Numbered from the stretch's first letter, positions 21,511-34,610 are shown. The stretch is 64,000 nt of DNA from Isoetes taiwanensis (GCA_021234155.1 JAJEKV010000049.1:8652036-8716035); one strand, 5' to 3'. Made by a program: numbers and translations. Notes: generated by a model from the sequence alone, not told the origin.

Positions 21511-23970
21511 TGTATCATGTAGGCGGCCCCAGTTATCTCAACTAAATCTTTTAGTATCTTTAATACATGATTGAGAGACCCGATGTAAAAACTTAGAGCC
21601 ATCCTACCAAACTCAACCGAAAAATGGCCTAGTGCTCCTAACCCATGACCATTAACGCTCCAATGATGCTAATCTTCAGATGCTCCTCTCTCCATGTTGA
21701 CTTGACTAACTTTAAGCCTAGGCACCATAGTCATCATGAATGATTGTGAAAGCTTGATTCCATAAACAATGCGGCAATGCTCGCCAAGAACAATAAAAGC
21801 TTTTGCAAGATAATTGTGTAGCTATATGGCCTTCCTTTCCATGCGAACTCATTTTTTTCAGATGGATCCCATGTTTTAGCTAATTTCTCTTTGATAACTA
21901 TACATGTATTGCATTTGGATTGGCTATGGCAACCTCCGATGGATTATCCTTTCAAATAAGCAAGAAAAAAGCTTTGGACACATGCTTACCAGTCAGCTCC
22001 TTTGTAGCAATACCAAATTTTTGATGTATATCCTTCTTGGTCAGAACAGAGGGCAACTTTAATATATTGTCTTTTGTCCCTTGAGGGGTCGTCTTTGATC
22101 TATGCAACATAGTCTCACTGTTCTCAACAACGTACAATGTGAATATGCTATCTGCTGCCAAAGTATGAGGTCTCGGCTTCATTGAACCTGAATTTCCATG
22201 CTCAGCTACCATATGGCCTTACATAAAATTTTTCTTCTATTTGTAGAAAGTTAACAAAGCTATGTCATAAGCCATTTGCCATGCTTGCTGGAAGACCCCC
22301 TTATTACTAAGTATCACAGTACCAACCTGACCATCAATAGCACATAAGTCAAACATGTTATAGAAAAAGGTTGTTCCATCTGATGATTTCATGTTCTAGT
22401 TGAAGATCTTAAGGGTAGTAATCTCCTTAACTGAAAACATAGAACAACAGTGCTTTCCATGCATAAAGATATTCTGAACTCCTTCACTGCTTGCTTAGTC
22501 GTCTTCCTAGCACATTTTGAAGGTGTTTTTGCTTGCTTTGCTCAAATTTTACTTATATTGTATGGACTCCTCAAAGTAGCAGATTCCAGTATTCGAAATG
22601 CTTCTTCTTGGCCTCAAAAGCCTCATCAATAGCCCATGCGCAGAATCTTCGGCAGCTTTTTCACGCCCACAACCACCAAATGGATTTTCCAACGCATTAA
22701 GTCATGCATCTCAATGCAAACTAGACGCCTCATTGATAGAGTTGCTGGCATATCAAGCACCTCCATGATTGCGGGCAGCAATGTCCTCATCCCATAGAGC
22801 AAACCAGATATAGAGTGATTTAGATCTGTGAATATTATTGTCCCATACTATAAGGCCCTTCACAACACTCATTGAATTAACTTGCAAATGCGGTTTACAA
22901 ACTATGAAGTCGTCCCTAGTGACGACCTTAGATGCTGCTTTAAGTGGAGGACTTCCTTCCTTATCAGAGACCTGCCAATTTATTTTCTTGATTTACTTCT
23001 TAGGGGTGCTAATTGACAGGTCACCTGATGCTGCTTCAGAAACAATGTCAGCTGAAAGACCATAATATGAATGCACCACGTGTTTGCTCTACAGTCTTTG
23101 TTTCAGGCTCCTCAAAATGCAATCTAGCTATACCATCACGAACTGTCTCAATGGAAACAACAAAGGCCCTATTTGGTACTAAGCATTGTGATCTCTAGTG
23201 AAAGCGTGAACCTTACCCTTAGCCACCACCACATCCTTCATCAGAAGAGGAAACTCTAAACACATCAGCAAGCTGCAAGAGTATAAAAAATATATCAACA
23301 TGAGGTTCGAGTAATCGCGGCCGCGATCTTTTAGAATTTTTTACACAAATATCTCCATTGATGGATATTCTAGGTTCCACTTCTTTCTGCCTGCTTGAGT
23401 GCTCAGCTAGCCTACGACGACTTTGACAAAAATATACATATTGGAACTCCCATTATATGACTCTATGGATAGCTACTTAATGGAGTCTCTTTGAATATGA
23501 GTCTTTGAGGTTTGGGATGGACGATAGTTACATGATTGCTCATCTTGCATGCATGTGAAAATACTCTGAAGTAGTTACATCCCTGGCTGAAAGAGTACGT
23601 TTACTGTATCGTTTGCAAGGGGGCGTCACCTTGTGGAACCTGTCAAAACCACGTGCATTTAACGGGAGGGGGTGGTTTTTTACCCTTTTCCGTATGTTAC
23701 TAGGGGGGTTTTTGGATGTTCTTCTAGTTATACAACTATACGGGAAGGGGTCAAATTTGCCTATCAGAAACACATATACTAGGGGTTTTTCGGCTACCCT
23801 ATGGACACAGGTGGCATGTCCCGTATAAAGAAGGTGGATCCCTCAGGATTGGTTGGTAGTATGCTCCTAGTAGTATTAGTAGCCATTGAACCATTTTTGG
23901 CTCCGTACATGCTTGACCTATTTAGCGAAGAGTGTATTATATGAATCCAGACTTTACAAGAATGGTAAGA
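21511..23970 (-). other. possible decayed protein-coding region, unidentified
   Basis: The minus strand shows protein-like pieces in changing frames: near 23180-23050 FVVSIETVRDGIARLHFEEP and RGAFILWS, which faintly resembles a small beta domain common in plant transposon-associated proteins; near 22900-22780 HLQVNSMSVVKGLIVWDNN and LYIWFALWDEDIAARNH; near 22350 YNMFDLCAIDGQVGTVIL; and near 22200-21950 a lysine-rich stretch. Stops and shifts separate them. I cannot name the family, and coding origin itself is only likely. Confidence 0.3.
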
Positions 23971-23974
23971 GATT

Positions 23975-24390
23975 AAATTGGCAAATTCTTACAGGCTGGC
24001 TTTATCTTCAAAGTAGAGATAAGCAAATAGGTCTCTTCGATAACGGTGGTGAAAAAAGAAAAATGGTAAACTACGAGTTTGCATAGAATCTCATAAACTT
24101 AATGTAGCAACAGAGAAGGATTATTTCCACTTCTCTTCACTAACAAGTATTAGAAAAGTTGTCGGACATGAATTATGGATGGCTTCAATGGCTACAATCA
24201 AACTCAAATTCATCCCAACGACCAACTAAAAACTACACTCATTATGAGTTTGGAACATTTGCATATAAAGTCATGCCATTTGGATTAAGTAATGCCCCTT
24301 CCTTGCTTCAACGTGCTATGCGCATGATATTCAAAGGATATCTTGGTCAATTTTTAGAAATATTTATAGATGCTTCACTATTTACAAGTG
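23975..24390 (+). pseudogene. Ty3/gypsy reverse transcriptase relic
   Basis: In two or three frames the plus strand reads QAGFIFKVEISK, VVKKEKW, KLNVATEKDYF, MDGFNGYNQTQIHPNDQ and [20 protein letters not shown], then FKGYLGQFLEIFID. These are consecutive blocks of a gypsy RT, the last just before the catalytic site. At least three indels and several stops show it is dead. It ends about 250 bp before the golgin-84 start codon and lies on the same strand. Confidence 0.82.
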
Positions 24391-24636
24391 ATTTCGCTAA
24401 TTATTCAAGCTATGGCATTAGGGTGTCCAAATGGGGCATGAAAATAAAGGCAAAATATAACAAACCGAGTTGAAGTTGCAATTGAGCTTTGAAATGGTTC
24501 AAATGGTACAACGATTATTAATAGCGAGGGCGCATTGGTAGTTCTTGATGCAGGAAGGGGCCAATCCGACCCGATGTTCCATTGAGCACATTTTGTTCTT
24601 GAGTTTCAATCGGTGTTTCGGCTATCGTTGTCATAA

Positions 24637-27600
24637 ATGGCTAAATGGCTGAGAGCCGCTGAAGGTATGCTTTCACACCTGTGACTGTCACAATCATGGA
24701 TCAGTTGGTGAGCTTCCTGTAGATCAGAAAACTCTGTACAAATCCAGAGCTTCTGCAGCTCGGGATACTTTAGGCTGCGTTAATTGCAGCTAGATTAGCA
24801 CCTTATATATATTAGATCTTAACTTTGCAAAGGAAGGCTGTGATTTTAAAGAAAATGCGTTGCTGTTCAGTTTCATCCACAGAAAGGTCCTTTCTAACAC
24901 ATGCAGGGAGTACTATTTAACTAGCACAAAGAAGCTACAGATAATTGAGTTTCATTCCACAAGTCAATTTGGAGAGCTCACTTTTATTTGAATCTCGGAT
25001 GCGTTGCTACGTGCATTTGCAATACCTAACATAAAAAAATTAAAAAATGGCACCTTCTTGTCAAATGAAGATAATTGAGCTGGGATAGTTGAGCAGAATT
25101 TAAAGGAAATGGAAGACTTCATGCTGTTAGAAACTGGACAATATCATTACTGGGCTATGTATGCTAATTCAATGTTGAGATACATTCTCAACCATAGATT
25201 ATATTAGAAGATGCCATGTGAATCAACAGGCATCGTATGTAGAAGCATATGCAGAACATAAGAATGCAAGAAGTTGTTGTTGCTAACGGTGCCAATGTGG
25301 GTAATTAAACTAGCCAAAATTGTCTAATGAGGATTTAATAATTCTTGTCGTGACGAGGATCCAAAATAAACCATGTTTGAATTGCATTCAGGCAGAGAAA
25401 GCATAGACTACATTGTAGCTAAAGCATAACAGAACTCTTAATCTTTATTTTACCTCACGTCTTAATGCACTGATGCTGAAAATGGGCCAGAAAGTACAAT
25501 TCATTTTATAAGATAGGCAAGTTAAATGTGCTGGTTCATTGAAGGCCTTGAATAATTGCGATAGAAATGGTGGCATGCCTACATTGAAGCTAGCTTACTG
25601 TAGGTTATATACATTGACATATCTAATGTATCCTTGAGTAGTTTAATGACTTTCTCCTTTAACATTGCTGTTGCAAGTATGACTGAAATTGTCTTCTGTG
25701 CCAGAACTTTTTGAGGTGGTGGACCGCAAAGCAAAACATGTTGTCCAAGAACATGTTGATGAACTGGTACCTGCACAAAGCTCAGGTTCGTACATGCTTT
25801 CCTTTGTTTTGATTATATGACTGGTAAATTTCTCTAAGGCAAATGATTGTCACCGCGTTCAGGTGCACCAGCCTTAAAAGAATCAAGGAAAAAGGTAGTT
25901 GTCTCTTTTCTTTCAAAGTCGCCGAAATTTCTCTAGTGTGTCAATTCTTTTAATTTATGAGATCCCTTTGGTATTCTATGCAGAGTTCTCTAGGGACCTT
26001 GCCATCCCAAACCTTGCATCAACAACGTTCTTTTGAACCTGTATCTTCTGCCGTTGAAGAAAGTGCGGTTGGTTCGACAGATTCCCACATAGATGCAAGT
26101 TTAATTTCTCCAGCAGTGCCAATTAAGGATAAAAGGCATATAAAACTTACGAAAAAACGAAATAACTCAATCACAAATGGAATTCAAATGCCAAGTCAGC
26201 CAAACAACTCAGTTGACAAGGACCAAAATGAGAAACAAGATGTTTATGATAGTCATGACAGATATCAAGAAGGCAACGGAGATGCTAAATCATCCACTGA
26301 GCATATTACATGTAAATTGAGTATAGATGGCGGGATTGTAGTTGTGAACTTACTTGCCGGCAATGAAGAAGTCATTGAAGAGGTAAAAGCTGAAAATGCT
26401 GAAAAGAGTCAACCTGTAGTGAAAAAGCTTGAAGACCAGCTTGATGAGGTCTGGATCTTCTTTATTTGTATCTTTGAAGCAATAGCTTTTAAGTTAGTTC
26501 TGTGTTTATTTATTTTCAGGCAAGGGGACTGTTGCAAGATGCCAAAGTAACTGGCAAGTCAAAAGAAGCTAGGTTAGCAAAGGTACTATCTTTTGGCTGT
26601 CTTAAACTTGTACAGTCAGACACCAGCAAGAGCAAGTTTTTTACCACCAAAAATTTGGGCCCAAATTAATATGTGGCTGAAACTTTGCTATCTTTATTCA
26701 AGGAAATGAGTTCAATAAGTCGAGCCTAAAATAATCTATTGACTGCCATCTCTTTGTCTTCACCACCGAAGTATTAGAAAGGGAATTTTAGCGATGGCAT
26801 TGTGTATAATGGAGTTTTAATAACTGGGGTCTACAGGTTTGTGCAGGGCTTTCGTCTCGCCTTCAAGAACTAAAAGCTGAAAATGGGCAGTTGGAACATT
26901 TTCTTCAGATTGAGGTACTGCGCAGTGTCTGGTATGGTTTGGATCAGCTTTGTCTGACATCGTTTTAGTTAATTATTGATGTACTATGGAGCGTCTGTTA
27001 TGGCTTGGATCAACTTTTGTCTGCTATCATTTTAGTTAATTATGCTTTTATAAGTGCTGTCAATATTGGTACATGTTATTTACTGTTGATAGTCAAGCAC
27101 AAAGAGGATCAGCAAGGAATTGTCGAAGGTGTTTCTAGCTTTGTTGCATGTGGCAACAAGCCTGAAGCACATTCATTGCATTTCGCATACTGATGACTAT
27201 TCCAGCTTGATCTGCCAACCAACCATATTCTCAGATTTTATCCTTAAGAGACCCTTTAAACCTGACCCTGCTCCAAGATTTATTCAATGGCTATGGCTAG
27301 TCATATGTTGGGGGATGATGTCAAATTTCTAAACCACTCAGCTTTATAGGTGCACAATTCATGGTGAGTTGCTTATATCTTTGTTTAAATATTTATATTT
27401 ATATTGGATTTTTGTTACAGAGGGAATTAAATACAGCCTCGAAACACCAAATGGCTCAGTTGCAACAGGAGCTTGCATCAGCAAGATCAGCAACACATAC
27501 TCTTCAGTCTGAAATGGCTTCTGCACTTAGTGCCAAGAATGCAGAGCTTGAGGTGCTTTCAGGGTCTCTCGAGAAATTTAGATTGCAGGCCGAAACATCG

Positions 27601-30600
27601 GAAGCAAGACTTGTGGCAATAAAGGTAATGTCATAAATTCCATGTGGGTCAAATGTTGAAAAATGATAGATAGTCTTATTGTTGTTTGTTGGGCTCTGCA
27701 CATTCTTCTTGTAGAGCTTGTATTTGGTCGGACGCTTGTCCTTCACCATTTCTGGCTGCAACCTCTTATTTTGGGTCTGTTTATTCCTGTTAAGATTTTA
27801 CCAGTACGAAATTAGTGTGTTCTATTTTGTCAAGCATCTTATTTGTGCCTTCTATCCCATGCATGCATGCGAAGTAATTGTTGCTAAAATGGGATAACAA
27901 TGTTGTATAGTTTGTACCTTCCATGTTTAAAATCTCTCTGAGAATGTTAAGCAGTTCATGCCTTGAATGATACTTTGGTGAAACTATATCAGGCGGAGAT
28001 TGATGCCATGGCAAAAACTCGGGATGTGACAGAAGCAAGCACTATTCAGGTAAGGTTACAAGTTCTTGTGTATGCTCTTTTATGACTACTGTAGGTTCCT
28101 AGCTTCACATTATCTAAGTGTTCTCAGACCTTACGCGAGGAACTGGCAGTTGCAGAGAGAAGGGCTGAGGAAGAGCATGCTGCCCATAATGCCACACGGA
28201 TGGTATTTCCCTAACCCATCAGCCTTTGGAAATTAGGTTGGTTACGAAGTAGTTAATGGTTAAAATTTTTGCTGAATATAAAGGCTGCAGTCAGTAGAGA
28301 AACAGAATTAGAGCAGCGCGTTCATGATGCAACTACAGCGATGATACGAACACAGGTATGTAAAGTCTCCAAGTTAGAGATCATTCTAGAAAATGGCCTG
28401 AAGACAGATGTTAGACCATTGTAATGTACATTCAATGTGTCGTATTATTGTATTTCTGAACCTCTTTTACAGAGAGCAGCGGATGAACGCTTTCAGAAAG
28501 CTGTGGAGTTGGAGCAAAAGATCGCAGTACTTGAGGTGCGAATGTCATATAAATTTGATATAACGAGGCATCTTTGTCTAAAGTGTTACCTTTCCAGATA
28601 GAATGTGCCACGCTCAATCAAGAGCTGCAGGCAGCAGAATCCCGCCTTCTACGAGAACAAAAGCGTCAAGCTGCTGAGGATGCCACTCAAAATGCTCAGG
28701 TATTCCTAGGAGGCAGAGCATTTTACATAAGGTGTTGCATAAGTTTGTTCAGCCATAAACAAAGCAACCATGTGAATACGGAATGTACAGGCATGCAGGT
28801 TCAAATTGTTGGATTGTTGTGTTCGAAATGGATATATATGGAAAAGTATTTCTATTAGCTTAAACATATTAGAGTTTTTTAAGACATCGTTTGTATCATA
28901 GCCTTGTGCTATAATAGGCTGCGTGCGTCTTTCAGGAGAGCATGTGTGCATTTTTCTTTTCCTGGCTCCGGGATGTTAATTATGTTTTTGGATCATAGGC
29001 ATGGAGAGAGGAAGCAGAACGTGCAAGGTCATCTCAGCGTGAAGCAGAAACAAAAATGGCAATGCTAGAGGTGAATGACATTTCTACTTATGTTTTGGGA
29101 TGCCACAGAAAAATCTTTTCTAAATCTGGTCTTAAGTGTAGGTAGAATGCCAAAAGCTACGAGTTGAATTGACAAGCACAAAACGAGAGTCTGATCTTGA
29201 AGCAAAGCAGGTACATATCTTGAACGTGAATGCAAATATACATGAGAAAATAAAGAGGAGCAAATCTTGGCTGCTTGATGACATTTATTTCTGATAATGA
29301 CAATAAGTAGGAATAACAGATTACAATAAAACAAAATACATAAAGCATTAAACAACATTACTTCCTTTTATTACCTGCTTTAAGCCTTTCTAAAGACTCT
29401 ATTATGACATGGAACTAGCCTTACTCTCCCATTTGAGTGAGGCCCAAAGCATTATTGAGGCATTCAATAAAAATATTTCAAAGTTTTAGCAGGATTTTTT
29501 CCATAACACCTTCACTGCATTGTTCTCGTATGCTGTCTTTCATAGGATGATTTGAATGCCTGAGCTCATTTTACAGGCTGATGTGGAGCTAGAAAGGCGC
29601 TTTAGGGAGTTAACAGAAATTCTGGTAAAAAACATGATACTTTTATACTTACTGTTGTAATAAGATACTGAAATTCAAAATGTGATAAAGTATTTGAAGC
29701 AAACACAACTTGAAAAGATGGCTAGTGAGAAGGCTGCTGCATTACTTCAACTAGAAAAAGAGTCAGAGCGGCTTAGGGAAGCACAGGTCTTTATGCCTAT
29801 CCTACTAATTATTCTCGATTTTGGTGGCCAAAATGTTATAGCTGTCCTTTACAATGATCTTTGTTGTTGACTTAGGCCGAAGTGGAAAGAACTCGTAGAC
29901 AGTTTTCCGCACTAGGAGAAGAAGATAATGGATTGAATCCGTTTGAGTAAGTTGAACTAAGCAACTTGTAGAAGTACAAAACAAATTTCTTTGTTTCCTC
30001 TTAAGATCGTCATGTCTAGTGGTGCATATGATCCATGCAACCTGTGGCTGCAAGTTCTCCTGTTCATAAAATTCTCCTCCCGTTGTCTATTTGTTTTATT
30101 TCATTTAGTTAAGAGAACTCCCATCCACTTATTTTATATGATAATCCGATCTTCTGTGATGTCAATTAGGACCTTTTAACATGTCAAAAGTTTGCAGAGT
30201 CAATGCCCAGCAGAGAAAAATCTTTAGCCCAAGTTTGCAGCCCATATTTGGCTCGAGTATTCAGGTAAAAGTCAGGAACGGAAATAGGCATCTCTTCTTT
30301 ATTCTAAATTGTAACTTTAGGACTTGAGACTTTGGATTATCATTCAATGTCATCCTGTATCAGAATGCTGCAAAGTTTCTAGATTCCAGTGCAATTCTTG
30401 CTGGAAGGTTTCTCTGGCGACGTCCCTTGGCTCGAATATTTGTACTATTGTATTTGGTAACTTTTCTTTGACCTGCATACTGATTAAAGTAGCAATTAGA
30501 CTTAGTTGCTCATTGCTCCGTTTACAATAATTGCAGGTATCTGTTCACCTATTCCTGATGTATTTATTGCATCGTCTTCAGGTAATGTTCAGTTACCCAT

Positions 30601-30765
30601 GAGAACGAACACATCCAGTTACCCATGAGAATGAACACATCGTATAGTTGGCATGTTGCTAATAGACTTAAGGGGTTGCTTTTACAGGACCGTGTGATGT
30701 CCATTTCTTCAAAGGAAGCTATGGAAGCTGCAGCTGCAGCTGGATTGTTACGAACTCGTAGATGA
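24637..30765 (+). CDS. GC1: golgin-84-type Golgi coiled-coil membrane protein, 21 exons
   Basis: Exons: 24637-24664, 25705-25785, 25863-25894, 25984-26448, 26520-26582, 26837-26914, 27421-27624, 27993-28049, 28128-28202, 28284-28355, 28473-28535, 28598-28699, 28999-29070, 29142-29210, 29577-29624, 29700-29786, 29876-29946, 30198-30264, 30364-30456, 30537-30581 and 30688-30765. All introns are GT-AG and phases agree, giving 649 residues. The N-terminus MAKWLRAAEELFEVVDRKAK is the conserved start of plant golgin candidates GC1/GC2. Residues 50-200 are polar and disordered-looking. Residues 200-560 are Glu/Gln/Ala/Lys-rich coiled coil. Residues about 600-622 (ARIFVLLYLVSVHLFLMYLL) form the C-terminal membrane anchor, followed by a 25-residue tail. 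Golgin-84 is known as a tether and structural protein of Golgi cisternae. The start is fixed by the conserved MxxWLxAAE motif. The 1-kb first intron and a gypsy relic upstream are notable. Assignment to GC1 rather than GC2 is uncertain. Confidence 0.93.
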
Positions 30766-32952
30766 GAGAGGCACAGATTATTTAGTCTTATTGTTCCTTA
30801 ACTGGACACTTCCAAGTGTAAATTTACTTTTATGATCACTGAGGTAGGAAGTGCTGAAATGTCTGAGCTGTAAGGATAGTGAATGTAGATATGCATTGTT
30901 GCACCTGATGCTCTGTCACATTAGATCAGAGCAGGCTATAAATCAGGCCGACGACTTGAAAGATTTGACTTAATTTCTAAATGCTGTGGACAACTGTTGT
31001 GAAGTAAGATCACTTTTTTTTTCTAAAGAGTGAATGATTTGAATGGCTATGCCGCTTCTAAAATTATTAAAAATAATTTTACTACATCACTTGCCAGTTA
31101 TACTCTATGAAGTAAAAGGCTACCTACTTAATATATTGTTCTACCAAGGTATATTTTTTGAAAGTCACAAAAAGACAATTGATGGACGCGAATTAAACTA
31201 CTGATTCAAGGATCATTCTTATCCAGAATGAAAAGTGGCATGCAGAAAACCGGGAGAATCATAGGCTTGACGTATGCCAGGCCCCTGACCTGCAGAATCC
31301 GGTGGCGCCAGGCTAGGGGGCTGGCAAGAATGCCCACCCCCTTCCAGTTCCACATAACGAGAAGAATCCTAGATGTCAATAGTCCGGGAAAATGCCAGGT
31401 GCGCAATCGAAAAAATCAACTTCTGGGTGTGGTTGAACGAGAAAATCCAGTACATATGCTTTTGGATGTGGGTCTATCTTTGAATCAGAATATTTTTGGT
31501 GTAAGATGTGTTAGGTGGGCAAAAGCACGGACACTCTTCGACAACCATAATGGAAGGAAGATGAGACCGTTGAAAGGACAAGGCAAGGTGGACAGAAGGG
31601 TCGAAACGGAATAAAGAATTTGGGCCCAAAAAGTCTCAGATAAGTTAAAAACAGGCAGCCATCACGAGTGTTTTGGCGAGGCATAAAATTGGGCCAATCA
31701 GGTGAGCGCCAACTCTGACCCGGTTGGCAAAGCCAGGTCGCCAAAGACCCTCTCAAGAAGCCCATGACGAAGACTGCCCTTCTTTTTCTCGCGTTCAGGT
31801 TGAATAAGGCTGCTGGAATTTGGACTTGGACTTTTTTGCGCCCACTTGTCGGCTCTTATCCATATCCATTCTTCTCTTGGACTCGCCCATGGTTCGAATC
31901 CCACCTTCCCCCACCTTGCGGACTTTTGTCTACCCTTTTAGTCCCATGTATCTCTCTACCTGCTTAATCTGTCTCCGCGGACGCTAAAAAATCTATTCTA
32001 TTCTATTCTCTACCTACCTAATTGAATGTGGTGCATGTTCCAACCCTCGAAAAATCGCTTTCATGCCTCCCCTCCCTTACCACATTCGCGCCCTGCGTCT
32101 CATCACTTGACTTGCTATACGACAACTGATCTTGGACTTTCGAATTTATTGTGGACTCGCCGTGCCCCAGAAAGACTCTGTGTTGCTCGGTCAATTGGCC
32201 CATATTTATTTGTATACTTTGTCCACTATATGCCACATCAAATGACGTCCAGTCCTCTGGAGTTACTCATAGAACAGATTTCGCTCACTCTGTCTAACAT
32301 TATTTTTTGCTCTTGTTAATGCGCTATGGTGGACTTAAACCATTTCGACAACATGTAGAGGTCCATGTACAAACATGCATTAATGACATATAAATAAAGG
32401 AGCCTAGATAGTTTTGACAAGAACTCTCATAAATTTACCATACAAGAATGCAGTCATGCTAATTAGGAAATTGAAAAGAAATAAATAAATACATTTGTGT
32501 CCGTGAAAGCAACATGCGTATGTGCCTATGAACAAGCGTCCATATTGATTGCAGACGCAAATCTTGTTCCGGCTGATCCGGGTCAACAAATTAGCCACTG
32601 CGCATCCGCGTAATTGTAGACATGTCAGCAAGCTCTTTTTATTGCAAAAGTAAAATGTTTGCTTGTGCAACTCTGCAATTCTACATGGAAATATACAACT
32701 AAGCGTACGCTTTTTTCAACAACGCAGACACAATTTAAAAAAAGAACACGTCGGCAAATCGTTGAAAATGCTTTTGCAAAACTTGTATGATTTGCAGACA
32801 CTCTTTTTTTCACCAATTTTTTTTTCCACTTCTTTTCTTATACGTCAAGGCAAGTGGGTCTGCCTTCTGACAGTTTCTGCATCCATTCTAATCAAGAATG
32901 GCAAATTGCTACCAAAAAACCTGTAGAATCCGGTTAGATTTGCCTTGACGTC
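30766..32952. other. golgin-84 3' flank and unassigned sequence
   Basis: The golgin 3' UTR must start at 30766, but I see no clear AATAAA. At 31284-31357 there is a partial copy of the foldback repeat found at 32953-33100 (shared CTGACCTGCAGAATCCGGT and GGGGGCTGGCAAGAATG). The open frame at 31228-31614 crosses this repeat and is not supported as a gene. GGTTCGAATCCCACC at about 31891 is B-box-like, but no tRNA fold accompanies it. Confidence 0.4.
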
Positions 32953-33100
32953 GTGGAACAGGAAGGGGTCAGGCATTCTTTCCAGCCCCCTGACCTGCAG
33001 AATCCGGTCGCGCCTCAACGGCGCTCCCAGATTCTGCAGGCGCGACCGGATTCTGCAGGTTAGGGGGCTGGCAAGAATGGCCTCCCCCTTCCCGTTCCAC
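32953..33100. repeat. foldback element: 63-bp inverted repeat, 22-bp loop
   Basis: The arms at 32953-33015 and 33038-33100 are inverted copies that match at about 56 of 63 positions, with the 26 bases nearest the loop pairing perfectly except one. The arm contains CCTGCAGAATCCGGTCGCGC. The transcript would form a strong hairpin. A related, partly deleted copy lies at 31284-31357. A foldback MITE is most likely; a small-RNA precursor is possible. Confidence 0.8.
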
Positions 33101-34395
33101 ATTACAACACACTTATTTTGCTAAAAAAGGCATGTACAGTACGTATCATACATTTTTTGCATTATACCTACTATACTTTAGATCTATCCTTTGTGGTGAG
33201 GGCTACAGTAACTGCTAGAGACATCCTTGCATAGATGTGGGATAAGTGAAGACATGCAGAGCTGTTAACTGCTTTAGAAGGATGACGTGGTCAATGTTGT
33301 AAGGTAGTCTCGTGTGTCTTTCAAATCTTAAGGACGCGATCATTAAGTATAACGACTCTTCTCCACGCGTATTGAACAGTCAAAGTCTAGAGCATAAATG
33401 ATTTGTATATGTCATGAAAGACCCAAGGACCAGTAAGTAACAAGAAAATTCTTCCATCAAATGTACATTCTTATGTGAAAAGTAATTTTTTATTATCAAG
33501 ATTGAGACCTTACTCACACCAAGTAGCGGCGAATATTTCTCTTTACCGACTCACTTACTGGATTGAATTGTATCTGTTTGGAATAGTGCAAAAGATATCC
33601 TAAAACACATGAAATTTCAACATACATTCGTGTCTTCTTTTTTGGTGGCATTTTGGCTGCAAGTTACATTGGGAATTTCATAAGATTTCTCTAGATTGCC
33701 TTTTTTCTATATTCTTTAAAAATGCCCTAAGATCCTCATTAATTATCCAAGATTCCATCAAAATTCCCCAAGAATCCTAAATATTTCCCTCCATTCCATT
33801 AGATTCTCTAAAGGTTTTTGAGGTCCAAAATCCCATTGGATTCCATCAATATTCTCTTAGATCTCTGAAATTCCTTTAGATACCATCAACATTTACTGAA
33901 TTCCTTCCTCTACCTGATGTTCAAGGTGAGATTATTGCTGATACTCATGCATATCTGGGCCACATTTTCATCTCAAGTTGCCAGCGATTTTTGACGTCAA
34001 CTTGTCTGAGACTGGATATTGACACTAAACCATAACAATCGAAATCATATATCAAAAAAAGAAAAAAAAGAAACTTTGATACGATCATACAAATGGTGCC
34101 ATTGATTGCCCGTCATTAATTGTTCTCCTTTCCTCTTTTATCCGATGGCCGATATTCTATATTAGCTACAAACTACTTGATGTGTGAATGCATCATCTCT
34201 TGTATTGACATCACATGAGGTGGCATGCATTAAACGCTGCCATTAACATTCCCCATAAGGGGAAGTTTTATAAGCATTCCATGAGCCTCTATTCATTTTA
34301 TTTTATTTGTAGTTTCATTTCCCCCTTGAAACACCATACGTGTCTCTTTTGCAAGCAAGCATCAAATGAGAATATTCAATGGCATCTTCCTAAAA
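33101..34395. other. no gene recognised; cryptic short repeats
   Basis: AT-rich DNA. At 33720-33900 a degenerate motif close to AGATTCCATCAAAATTCCC recurs several times, probably slippage-derived simple sequence. Nothing else is identified. Confidence 0.4.
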
Positions 34396-34400
34396 TAATG

Positions 34401-34610
34401 TTGTCGTGTTGGTCGTGTGGTTAGTCCACTCGTCTAGCACATTGAGGTCTCGTGTTCGAACCTCACTAGGATCTTGGCATCCTAGGACCTTTGGCCCCTG
34501 GTATCCTTGTAGGGGGTGGTGCTCCTTGAAGAGGGAGCGTCGTATGTCCTAAATGATGTTGGCTTGTGCTACGACGTAAAAAATACATCTCTCATCTCTC
34601 TCTCATAAAT
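34401..34610 (+). repeat. tRNA-derived SINE-like element
   Basis: The head resembles a tRNA gene promoter: an A-box-like TGGTCGTGTGGTTAGTCC at 34410-34427, and a B box GTGTTCGAACC at about 34452-34462, 33 bp downstream as in tRNA genes. No tRNA cloverleaf or acceptor pairing is evident. About 140 bp of unrelated body follows, ending in a CTCTCATCTCTCTCTCAT stretch. Internal pol III boxes with a non-tRNA body suggest a SINE. Only one copy is seen in this window. Confidence 0.5.

Noticed and set aside
31228-31614. 128-codon plus-strand open frame
   Set aside because: It runs across a foldback-repeat remnant and shows no domain; probably a chance frame.
31885-31910. B-box-like GGTTCGAATCCC as a tRNA gene
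   Set aside because: No A box at the right distance and no cloverleaf in the flanks.
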